Assembly: GCA_026985835.1 (NCBI GenBank)
Contig: JALSPS010000109.1
Span: 1 to 6,104 of the forward strand
Origin: Candidatus Kaiserbacteria bacterium
Lineage (GTDB): Bacteria; Patescibacteriota; Minisyncoccia; Phycocordibacterales; UBA2100
Direction of reading: 5' to 3'
Length of the DNA stretch: 6,104 nucleotides
Both the position numbers and the translations under genes were made by a program. Position 1 is the stretch's first letter; every line of letters begins with the position of its first letter. Below the pieces are notes generated by a model. The model did not search any database. It was not told the origin of the DNA and saw nothing but the letters and a program-made list of their open reading frames with translations. Below, in pieces: positions 1-6,104 of this stretch.

Positions 1-1
1 T

Positions 2-1324
2 TTATATTTTCAAGACGGAGAACCAATAACCGCAGATGACATAATCTTTACGATAAAAATGATACAAGATATATCAATAAAAAGCCCAAAACGCGCTGAC
101 TGGATTGGAATAAAAACCGAAAAAATCGATGATTACACCTTGCGTTTTATACTTCCAAAGGCCTATTCCCCTTTTTTAGAAAATACAACTGTCGGAATTT
201 TACCCAAACATTTATGGGAAAATGTAAAACCTCAAGAGTTTCCATTTAGTAAACTCAATACCAAGCCAATAGGCTCGGGCCCATATAAAGTATATGATAT
301 AAAATATACATCCGCAGGAATACCGGCAGAATATATTCTAAAATCATTCAATAAATATGCTCTCGGAAAACCTTATATAAAATATATTTATTTAAAATTT
401 ATAGAAAATAAAAAAGAAGCGGAAAACGCATTTATTAAAAACAAGTATGACGCGATGGTCAGTAAAGATATAAACCCGGGGCCTGAATATAATGTAAATA
501 AAATTGTTTACCCAAGAATTTTTGCTCTGTTTTTTAATCAAAGTAAGAATAAAATTTTTGCAGATAAAAATGTAAGAAAAGCACTGCGACTATGTGTTGA
601 TAAAAAAAGAATTGTAAAAGAAGCGCTTTCAGGTAATGCAACAATTATTAACTCACCACTACCTCAATTAACACAAAAACTAACAGTGCCCGAAAATAAC
701 AAATGCCAGGATGCAAAAAAATTATTGCAAAAAACAGGTTGGAAACTTGAAAATATAAGTGATGAAAACAAAACAAAAGTTTGGAAAAAAGATGATGATA
801 TTCTTGCCTTTTCAATTTCTACCGTGAAAACTCCTGAGCTTCTTAAAACTGCCGAACTTCTTAAAAAAAATTGGCAATCTATAAATATCAAAGTAAAAAT
901 TGAATCTTTTACCGCAAATGATTTTACACAAAATGTTATAAGGCCTAGAAATTATGAGACGATACTTTTTGGAGAAGTAACAGGAAAAATACCGGATCTT
1001 TTTGCATTTTGGCACTCATCTCAAAGAGATGATCCAGGTCTAAACATTGCCCTTTATGCCAATTCAAAAGTAGATGCGCTTCTTGAAAAAGCTCGCAAAG
1101 AATTCTCACAAAAAAAACGCCTGCAAATTTATAATCAAATTATAAAAGAATTACACGATGATGTGGCTGCAATTTTCTTGTATTCACCTGACTTTAGGTA
1201 TATAATCTCAAAGTCAATTCATACTCCTCCGATGAGGGTTATTTCAAATCCTAGCGAGAGATTTGCGAGAATTTATGACTGGTTTATAGAAACCAACAGA
1301 TTATGGGAATTTATTTCAAATTAA
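2..1324 (+). CDS. ABC transporter substrate-binding protein, family 5 (SBP_bac_5, oligopeptide type), 5'-truncated by the window
   Basis: This is the C-terminal 440 residues of an extracellular solute-binding protein of the DppA/OppA class, which captures peptides or similar solutes outside the membrane and hands them to an ABC permease. The frame is open from base 2. The 19 codons before the first ATG (59) encode the family's FxDGxPxTADD-type signature (visible residues 3-13), so that ATG is internal and the true start lies outside the window. Further family hallmarks are GSGPYKV (91-97), the ADKNVRKAL segment (187-195) where the second lobe's helix starts, FWHSSQ (336-341), and the C-terminal LYSP segment. 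The signal peptide or lipobox would be upstream and cannot be judged. No permease or ATPase gene is visible beside it. The ligand cannot be predicted. Its stop is one base before the RNase J start, so the two are probably co-transcribed. Family assignment is firm; specificity is unknown. Confidence 0.93.
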   Translation, partial: LYFQDGEPITADDIIFTIKMIQDISIKSPKRADWIGIKTEKIDDYTLRFILPKAYSPFLENTTVGILPKHLWENVKPQEFPFSKLNTKPIGSGPYKVYDIKYTSAGIPAEYILKSFNKYALGKPYIKYIYLKFIENKKEAENAFIKNKYDAMVSKDINPGPEYNVNKIVYPRIFALFFNQSKNKIFADKNVRKALRLCVDKKRIVKEALSGNATIINSPLPQLTQKLTVPENNKCQDAKKLLQKTGWKLENISDENKTKVWKKDDDILAFSISTVKTPELLKTAELLKKNWQSINIKVKIESFTANDFTQNVIRPRNYETILFGEVTGKIPDLFAFWHSSQRDDPGLNIALYANSKVDALLEKARKEFSQKKRLQIYNQIIKELHDDVAAIFLYSPDFRYIISKSIHTPPMRVISNPSERFARIYDWFIETNRLWEFISN

Positions 1325-1325
1325 T

Positions 1326-3146
1326 ATGCAAAATAAAACAAATAAAAAACAAAGTAAAACATTTACAAACAAAAAAATAAATTCGTTGCCAAAACTTCCA
1401 AAATCAATGATGCGTAATAATAGGCGCCAGCGACTTCCGGCTGTAAAACCCAACGATATTATACCCGTATTGCAAAAAGATACCGTTAGGGCCGTGTTTC
1501 TCGGCGGAGTTGAAGAAGTTGGAAGAAATATGACAGCCGTTGAATTTAATGATGATATTTTTGTTATTGATTCCGGATTTATGTTTGAAGATGAGGACAA
1601 ACCCGGAGTTGATTATATTCTTCCGAATACAGAGTATCTTGAAGATAGAAAAGAAAAAGTAAAAGCGATGATTGTAACACACGCCCATCTTGACCATATT
1701 GGAGCAATACCGTTTATCCTTGAGAGAATTGGCAATCCTCCGATTTATGCCAACGAATTGACGGCAATAATGATAAAAAAACGACATAGCGAGTTTCCAC
1801 ATTTACCAAATCCGGATATTCGTATAGTACACGGTGGAGAAACTGTTCAAATCGGTTCTTTACCTGTAACCTTTTTTGATACGACTCATACGATACCCGA
1901 TTCAATGGGAATTATAATTAAAACACCATTTGGAGGTGTTACTGTTACGGGAGACATTAAGCTTGATCATAAGGACGGTCAAGTGATGGATGAAGAGAAA
2001 GAGCATTTTAATGTTTTTAAAAAAGAAAAGATATTGCTTTTAATGATGGACTCAACAAACGCATGGAAGCCGGGCTGGTCAATACCTGAATGGAAGGTAT
2101 TTGAAACATTTGATAAAATTCTTGAGGAAACGCCCGGCAGACTTATAATTGGAACATTTGCATCTCATCTTGAGCGCGTAATCCATATTATAGAAAAAGC
2201 GGAAGAGCTTGGAAAAAAAGTTATAATTGAAGGTCGCAGTATGAAAAATAATCTTGCCATTGCGCAAGAACTCGGCTATTTAAAAGTCAAAAAAAATACT
2301 CTGATTACGGCAGAGCATGCGGAAGAATATCCTGATAATCGCTTACTTATACTCTCAACGGGTGCCCAAGGCGAAGAATTTGCAGCTCTTACTCGCATAG
2401 CTAACAAAACACATAAGTACTTAAAACTTAAACCAACTGATACAATTGCTCTTTCTTCATCAGTCATTCCGGGGAATGAAATTGCGGTACAAAGACTCCG
2501 TGATATGCTTGCGCGCCAATGTAGACACATAATAACCTATCAAACAAGTGATGTGCATGCATCCGGGCACGGAAACGCAGAAGAAGGAAAATGGATAATC
2601 TCTCAAATAAAGCCCAAGTTTTTTGTTCCACATCACGGTTTTTACTTTATGCTTCAAGCAAATGCGGACAATGCGGAGTCAGTTGGCGTAAAACCTGAAA
2701 ATATAAGAATACCGGATAATGGCACAATTGTTGAAATTCGCAACAAAGGTACGGAAATCATCAAACTTGAAGAAAAAGCCCCTCATAAACTCAGAATAGT
2801 TGAAGGTTTAAATGTCAAAGATATTCAAGAAATCGTTATAAACGATCGCAAAGCCCTCGCCCAAGATGGAATGTTTGTTATCGTTACAACTGTCAATATG
2901 AGAACCGGAAGACTTAGAAAATCTCCAGATATAATATCCAGAGGATTTATATATTTGCGTGAATCTCGCGAACTTCTAGACCAAACCCGCCTCATTGCCA
3001 AAAGAATTGTTGAACGCGCATTTTCTCGCTCAAGAAATGTTGATATTGATAAACTCAAAGCCGAATTAACAAGAGAAATTTCCAAATTTTTACTCCAACA
3101 AACTCACAAAAGTCCGATCGTAATCCCTGTTATAGTAGGTGTTTAA
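1326..3146 (+). CDS. rnj: Ribonuclease J (metallo-beta-lactamase / beta-CASP RNase)
   Basis: RNase J is a cytoplasmic zinc-dependent nuclease with endonuclease and 5'-3' exonuclease activity, acting in mRNA decay and rRNA maturation. The complete 606-residue protein shows the full domain series. The MBL core has HAHLDH at 119-124 (motif II), the motif III histidine in TTHT (H188) and the motif IV aspartate in TGD (D210). DSTNAWKPG (242-250) is followed by the beta-CASP insert with FASH (278-281), EGRSM (302-306), STGAQGE (344-350) and HASGH (411-415). The last metal-ligand histidine is in PHHGF (H437). SRGF (538-541) opens the C-terminal helical domain, which ends in PVIVGV. The N-terminus carries about 50 Lys/Arg/Asn/Gln-rich residues before the MBL fold, probably disordered. 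The ATG at 1326 follows the upstream stop by one base with no Shine-Dalgarno site in range, which suggests translational coupling. Internal ATGs at 1407 and 1410 would remove part of the tail and cannot be excluded as starts. Confidence 0.96.
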   Translation: MQNKTNKKQSKTFTNKKINSLPKLPKSMMRNNRRQRLPAVKPNDIIPVLQKDTVRAVFLGGVEEVGRNMTAVEFNDDIFVIDSGFMFEDEDKPGVDYILPNTEYLEDRKEKVKAMIVTHAHLDHIGAIPFILERIGNPPIYANELTAIMIKKRHSEFPHLPNPDIRIVHGGETVQIGSLPVTFFDTTHTIPDSMGIIIKTPFGGVTVTGDIKLDHKDGQVMDEEKEHFNVFKKEKILLLMMDSTNAWKPGWSIPEWKVFETFDKILEETPGRLIIGTFASHLERVIHIIEKAEELGKKVIIEGRSMKNNLAIAQELGYLKVKKNTLITAEHAEEYPDNRLLILSTGAQGEEFAALTRIANKTHKYLKLKPTDTIALSSSVIPGNEIAVQRLRDMLARQCRHIITYQTSDVHASGHGNAEEGKWIISQIKPKFFVPHHGFYFMLQANADNAESVGVKPENIRIPDNGTIVEIRNKGTEIIKLEEKAPHKLRIVEGLNVKDIQEIVINDRKALAQDGMFVIVTTVNMRTGRLRKSPDIISRGFIYLRESRELLDQTRLIAKRIVERAFSRSRNVDIDKLKAELTREISKFLLQQTHKSPIVIPVIVGV

Positions 3147-3148
3147 TT

Positions 3149-3166
3149 TGCAAAATCTATTTTGTA
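3149..3166. terminator. Weak A/T-rich hairpin at the convergent gene junction, possible bidirectional terminator
   Basis: CAAAA and TTTTG at 3151-3155 and 3160-3164 pair perfectly around a 4-base loop. The stem can be extended by a G-T wobble (3150/3165) and a T-A pair (3149/3166). It begins just after the RNase J stop and covers the last codons and stop of the convergent MFS gene. A T-rich stretch follows on the plus strand (TCTTTTAATTT). The stem is nearly all A-T, so it is thermodynamically weak and could be chance in AT-rich DNA. Confidence 0.25.
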
Positions 3167-4335
3167 TCTTTTAATTTGAGTGAGAAATAAATACCATAAG
3201 AAAGCATTAATCCGAGCGAAACAAATAGAGTGTGGTAATCACCAAACATAAATATAAACATTCCGAATACCGGACCTATTATATTTGCAATAGGATAAAG
3301 AGCTCTAAATGCGCTTATCATCTCAGCGTTCGTTCCATCAATATGCTTAAAAAAGTATATCTCCGTAACTGTTGAAGTTATGGATGCGCCAATTCTTGTA
3401 AAAAACAAAAGAATAATCACCTCAATAGGCGTCGTTATATTCCAAGCTCCGAATATAACCGTAGCTATAATCATTATTAAAAAACCTATAATCAAAAATT
3501 CTTTTTCTCCAAAGTATTTATCCGCCAGCTCACCAATCGGATAAGTTAAAACAACAAATGGAATTAAAATAATTGTAAATACAATACTCATTTGCTCAAA
3601 AGAAAAATGAAGAACATTTTTAAGATATAAGCTGGTATATAAAACCATAACACTATAGAAAAAATAAAGTAAAAATTGCGCAAAAAATATATATCGTATA
3701 TCACCGGCATTTTTTAAAACTGAAAGTAAATGCGATATTTTCAATTTCGTATATTTTTTATTTTCAATCTTTGGTAATTTTGCAAATGTAATAAATAGAA
3801 ACGGCAAAAATATAGCGCTTGCGCCAAACCAAAGTGATTGGTAATCCGCTCCTTTTACAAGCTGTCCCCCTAGAAAGGGGCCTGCGACATAAGCAAAGCT
3901 CGCCATTACAAGAAATGTAGCCCTTTGTGCTCCGGTATGATTCTCAGTATCATTCGCGCTTTCCATTACAACATCCAATGAAGAAACAATGATGGCAGAA
4001 AAAATCGCGCCCAAAAAGAATATAAAAATTGCAAGAAACGATGAAGAGTAAGCAAGTATTCCTATCATAAATATATAGAAAGTTCCCGCTAATAAAATAC
4101 TTTTTCTTATTCCATATTTATTAAATAAAAAAGAAGAAAGATAAAAACCCAAAATTGAGCCAACCGCCGCAAATACAAAAATGAGAGAGATTATTTCCGT
4201 AGAAAAACCAAAATGAGAAAAATAATTCGGTGTGTAGTATCCGATAGTTGCCAACTGTAATGAAAGAATAAAGTTTAAAATATAAACAATTCCCCTCATT
4301 TTACTTTTGTATGTTGCAGTATGAACGAGAACCAT
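3157..4335 (-). CDS. Major facilitator superfamily (MFS) transporter, 12 predicted membrane helices
   Basis: This is a 392-residue integral inner-membrane protein of typical MFS length, expected to move a small solute using an ion gradient. Hydrophobic segments fall at about 16-36, 47-68, 78-96, 101-121, 140-160, 166-184, then 214-236, 248-266, 278-296, 303-322, 341-362 and 368-386. That gives two six-helix halves joined by a Lys-rich cytoplasmic loop (about 186-210). Motif-A-like loops follow helix 2 (FNKYGIRKS, 71-79) and helix 8 (GELADKYFGEKEF, 268-280), as expected of the superfamily. GPFLGG (152-157) lies in helix 5. Substrate is not predictable. The ATG at 4333-4335 lies one base after the stop of the upstream wall-hydrolase-like gene and has no Shine-Dalgarno site, so coupled translation is likely. 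An alternative ATG at 4297-4299 (M13) would still keep helix 1. The gene ends tail to tail with RNase J. Confidence 0.9.
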   Translation of the reverse strand: MVLVHTATYKSKMRGIVYILNFILSLQLATIGYYTPNYFSHFGFSTEIISLIFVFAAVGSILGFYLSSFLFNKYGIRKSILLAGTFYIFMIGILAYSSSFLAIFIFFLGAIFSAIIVSSLDVVMESANDTENHTGAQRATFLVMASFAYVAGPFLGGQLVKGADYQSLWFGASAIFLPFLFITFAKLPKIENKKYTKLKISHLLSVLKNAGDIRYIFFAQFLLYFFYSVMVLYTSLYLKNVLHFSFEQMSIVFTIILIPFVVLTYPIGELADKYFGEKEFLIIGFLIMIIATVIFGAWNITTPIEVIILLFFTRIGASITSTVTEIYFFKHIDGTNAEMISAFRALYPIANIIGPVFGMFIFMFGDYHTLFVSLGLMLSYGIYFSLKLKDTK

Positions 4336-4336
4336 A

Positions 4337-6104
4337 TTATTTTAAAGATAATAGTGATAATAAAAATAACCAAACTTTATAAAATAGAGATATGTTTTGT
4401 GTTTTATTATCTTCAGACAATGAATCGCTGTCTTGTTGATTTAATGCAATAATAGAATCATATTTATTTCTATGTTGCATTAGTGAATTAATCATATTTT
4501 TTTCATTATGGTTTGAAGCATCTTTTATTTCATTAATTTTATTCATTAATTTATCTCTTTTGTTGAAAAAGTTTAAACTAAACAAGTCTGTTGAGATTTT
4601 ATTATTTAAGTTTGAAATATGAGAAGAAATTACATTATCATCAGTATTATTTTTATAATCATAATCATCATTTGAATATACCGAATAGACCATAGATTTA
4701 TCTCTTTCTTCAGAGTCTGAATCTAGGTTTCTTTGATTTGTATCATTTAAGTCATTTTGCGCGCTACCAGGCACATAATCAGCTTCTATTTTTGTATCTG
4801 TATTCAAATTAGCGGAAATGTCTTTTATATTTAATTTATTTGAAAAATACTCATCGCCTAAAATATCTGAAAATGGAGAAGGTTCTTTAGAGCCACAAAA
4901 TTCAATAAGAGGAGTAATGTGATTCGGTTTATATTCTACGGAAAAACTCAAGCCAAATCTATTTGCCAATAGCGCCAGATTATCTCCGGTTTTATTTGAT
5001 TTAAATGAAATGTCTGCCGCTATTCCATTAACATGAGTAGAACGCTCAGGCGGCATTTCAACATATTTTTTCGCATATGCTAGTCCGTATTTATTTTTAT
5101 AAAAATCAAATCGTCTCTGTTGCGCGCTTAATGTCCTGTATCCATCCAATATAGTAGGGGTATAGTTTTTTTCTTTTACATCGTATAAAAACGCCGCCAA
5201 ACACCTGGCAAAAGACGGATTCAATCCCGCAATTTTTTTATTGTTTAATTTCAACCCACTATAAACAACTGCAAAATTTTTTGATTTTAGAGATGATTGA
5301 TACAGTGTTTCAAGAAATTGATAGGTGCTACTTTGTGTTTCGTTTACCGGACTATCATTTACATTGGCAATAACCGTTGAGTTCACATTTTCAAGACCAA
5401 GCTCATCTGAAGAATCTTTAGAAATAAAATCTTCATAAGCATTACGGTATTCATTATCTGCCAATTCAAGTGATTTTTTAGCTTTGGCAAAAATATGAAG
5501 CTCATTTTCAATCGCTGTCATCATATCATGTGTAGAATATGGAAAAACCTTGCAATGCTGTTCTATTTTTGCAATTGATTTTAATAAAGACAGCAACACT
5601 GTTGGGTCATCCAAATTTATATTTCCTCTCACTTTCACAGATTTGTTCCACACTTTTGATTGCCCAACTCCTGTTTTATCAGTTTTTGCAAATCCACACC
5701 TCTTTCTGAGTACTGGGATACTTGATGGATTTCCTCCACCTTTTTTACCGCAATATCTTAAAAATCTAATCATTTTTGTCATTGCTTCAACCGGATCAGA
5801 AAAACGAGCATACATACTTCGCGAACCTCTGTATCGTGTTTTACATTTTTGAAATCCTCCCCATTTTTTTCTGGCAGACATACTTTTTTTAGGCTGTTTT
5901 AGACCCCAGATATTAAAACACAAATCTGCCGCTGACACCTTCTTTGGCTTACTCTTCATACTACCGCGCCATATGCATATTTTTTCATTATTTTTATTCT
6001 TATATGTATCATTATGCATTTTCTCCAATTCAATTTTGGGGTCTTGTGATGAAACCGTAGCATATGTTGAATAAACAACGCCGAAAAATAGGGTAAAAAT
6101 TAGC
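4337..6104 (-). CDS. Secreted two-domain protein: P5/lysozyme-like domain plus peptidase M15-like domain, 5'-truncated by the window
   Basis: The frame runs open from the right window edge (588 visible residues, first full codon 6101-6103) to TAA at 4337-4339. The visible start is a hydrophobic run ending STYA, the end of a signal peptide, so the protein is exported and its true start is off the window. In visible numbering, residues about 59-197 are basic and match the phage-type 'structural protein P5' layout. Residues about 289-401 look like peptidase M15 (VanY/endolysin type): DGYRT (320-324), the zinc motif SxHxxGxAxD with H357 and D364, and a later histidine H395 in PNHI. Lys392 replaces the usual acid three residues before that histidine. 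An Asn/Asp/Ser-rich, probably disordered tail (about 420-570) ends in a hydrophobic stretch. Eight cysteines lie downstream of the predicted cleavage site, which could allow disulfides outside the membrane. It is probably co-transcribed with the MFS gene one base downstream. Likely a peptidoglycan-binding or cleaving protein; activity and target wall are unproven. Confidence 0.8.
   Translation of the reverse strand, partial: LIFTLFFGVVYSTYATVSSQDPKIELEKMHNDTYKNKNNEKICIWRGSMKSKPKKVSAADLCFNIWGLKQPKKSMSARKKWGGFQKCKTRYRGSRSMYARFSDPVEAMTKMIRFLRYCGKKGGGNPSSIPVLRKRCGFAKTDKTGVGQSKVWNKSVKVRGNINLDDPTVLLSLLKSIAKIEQHCKVFPYSTHDMMTAIENELHIFAKAKKSLELADNEYRNAYEDFISKDSSDELGLENVNSTVIANVNDSPVNETQSSTYQFLETLYQSSLKSKNFAVVYSGLKLNNKKIAGLNPSFARCLAAFLYDVKEKNYTPTILDGYRTLSAQQRRFDFYKNKYGLAYAKKYVEMPPERSTHVNGIAADISFKSNKTGDNLALLANRFGLSFSVEYKPNHITPLIEFCGSKEPSPFSDILGDEYFSNKLNIKDISANLNTDTKIEADYVPGSAQNDLNDTNQRNLDSDSEERDKSMVYSVYSNDDYDYKNNTDDNVISSHISNLNNKISTDLFSLNFFNKRDKLMNKINEIKDASNHNEKNMINSLMQHRNKYDSIIALNQQDSDSLSEDNKTQNISLFYKVWLFLLSLLSLK
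4340..4390 (-). other. Hydrophobic C-terminal segment of the secreted protein
   Basis: The last 17 residues (ISLFYKVWLFLLSLLSL plus Lys at the very end) form the only strongly hydrophobic stretch after the signal peptide, directly after a long polar tail. It could be a C-terminal membrane anchor or an amphipathic/interaction helix. It is short, has a Lys near its start, and lacks an upstream LPxTG-like sorting motif. Confidence 0.45.
4901..5239 (-). other. Peptidase M15-like (D-Ala-D-Ala carboxypeptidase / endolysin peptidase) domain
   Basis: M15 enzymes are zinc peptidases that cut peptidoglycan stem peptides. Seen here are DGYRT (codons at 5132-5146) with the conserved arginine, and SxHxxGxAxD with zinc ligands His (5033-5035) and Asp (5012-5014). 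After a helix (LALLANRFGL) comes the third expected ligand His (4919-4921) in PNHI. M15 enzymes normally carry Glu or Asp three residues before this last histidine (as in EPWH); here it is Lys (4928-4930), with a Glu two residues further back. The fold assignment is good, but catalytic competence is doubtful. Confidence 0.75.
5513..5929 (-). other. P5 / lysozyme-like domain region within the secreted protein
   Basis: The order of landmarks follows the family often annotated 'structural protein P5' in phages and prophages. An N-I-(R/W) element (here FNIWGLK) comes first, then a W-G-G/L element (KKWGGF), then F-x-x-F/RF-S/D-P with a helix (ARFSDPVEAMTKMIRFL). Next is a partly degenerate centre ending in VWNKSVKV, a D-D-P turn, and a helix LLxSIxKxEQ followed by PYSTHDMMTAI. 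This is pattern recognition by eye rather than a profile hit. The domain is unusually Lys/Arg-rich and carries six cysteines. Whether it cleaves or only binds glycan is unknown. Confidence 0.45.
6059..6103 (-). other. C-terminal part of a signal peptide with likely signal peptidase I site
   Basis: The 15 codons at the visible 5' end of the minus-strand gene encode LIFTLFFGVVYSTYA, a hydrophobic core followed by a small-residue T-x-A pattern at -3/-1. A polar segment (TVSSQDPKIE) comes next. This is a classic h-region and c-region; the basic n-region would lie beyond the window. Cleavage is predicted after the alanine encoded at 6059-6061. Confidence 0.7.

Noticed and set aside
664..1015. Minus-strand open frames of 67-75 codons within the binding-protein gene
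   Set aside because: Antisense to conserved SBP coding sequence, Ser/Phe-rich shadow composition, no family resemblance.
1316..3085. Several minus-strand open frames of 62-132 codons within the RNase J gene
   Set aside because: All are opposite a complete, motif-confirmed RNase J gene and overlap each other; none resembles a protein.
3867..3880. CCCC-TAGAAA-GGGG inverted repeat, GC-rich against the background
   Set aside because: It falls inside the MFS gene and encodes the GPFLGG helix-5 motif, so codon needs explain it. No T-tract follows on either strand.
5550..5852. 100-codon plus-strand open frame inside the secreted-protein gene
   Set aside because: It lies wholly antisense to the well-supported P5-like domain, has no recognisable domain and no ribosome binding site; it is a shadow.
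4337..6104. Prophage or phage lysis module
   Set aside because: The phage-like domain resemblance is confined to one gene with a signal peptide. The neighbours are an MFS transporter and RNase J, with no holin, tail, integrase or attachment repeats in the window.
1..6104. Alternative genetic code (TGA as Gly or Trp), as in some CPR groups
   Set aside because: All four genes read cleanly in the standard code, tryptophans are TGG, and no in-frame TGA was noticed.
1..6104. CRISPR array, tRNA, rRNA or riboswitch
   Set aside because: The window is almost entirely coding with a longest gap of 10 bases; no repeat-spacer pattern or structured RNA gene was seen.

Overview
The window looks like a chromosomal piece of an AT-rich bacterium with a small, tightly packed genome. 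The most likely source is the Candidate Phyla Radiation / Patescibacteria, in the Parcubacteria-like range. This is an inference from composition (roughly one third G+C by eye), very short gene spacings, absence of clear Shine-Dalgarno sites, Lys/Asn/Ile-rich proteins, and the pairing of an oligopeptide-type binding protein with RNase J. No rRNA, tRNA or marker gene is present to confirm the placement. All genes read in the standard code: tryptophan is TGG and no in-frame TGA was noticed.

The layout is two convergent two-gene units. On the plus strand (2-3146), the 3' part of a family-5 extracellular solute-binding protein gene is followed, after a single base, by a complete RNase J gene (606 aa). 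On the minus strand, entering from the right edge, is a long gene for a secreted protein with two apparent peptidoglycan-related domains (4337-6104, 5' end cut off). It is followed after one base by a 12-helix MFS transporter gene (3157-4335). The two units meet tail to tail with only 10 bases between them, where a weak A/T hairpin lies.

RNase J is housekeeping RNA processing and decay, and the binding protein is surface nutrient capture. The most interesting gene is the right-hand one. Its reading frame stays open to the window edge, and the upstream codons encode the end of a signal peptide, so the TTG at 6026-6028 is not the real start. The mature protein has a basic, Cys-containing N-terminal domain resembling the phage-type 'structural protein P5' / lysozyme-like pattern. 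A metallopeptidase M15-like domain follows, then a long Asn/Asp/Ser-rich tail and a short hydrophobic C-terminus. In the M15 domain two zinc-ligand motifs are visible, but a lysine sits where the family usually has its catalytic acid. In a host-attached bacterium such a protein could act on its own wall or on the host's. That role is a hypothesis, not something the sequence proves.

No RNA gene, mobile element, CRISPR array or long non-coding stretch was seen. The longest gap between genes is 10 bases.
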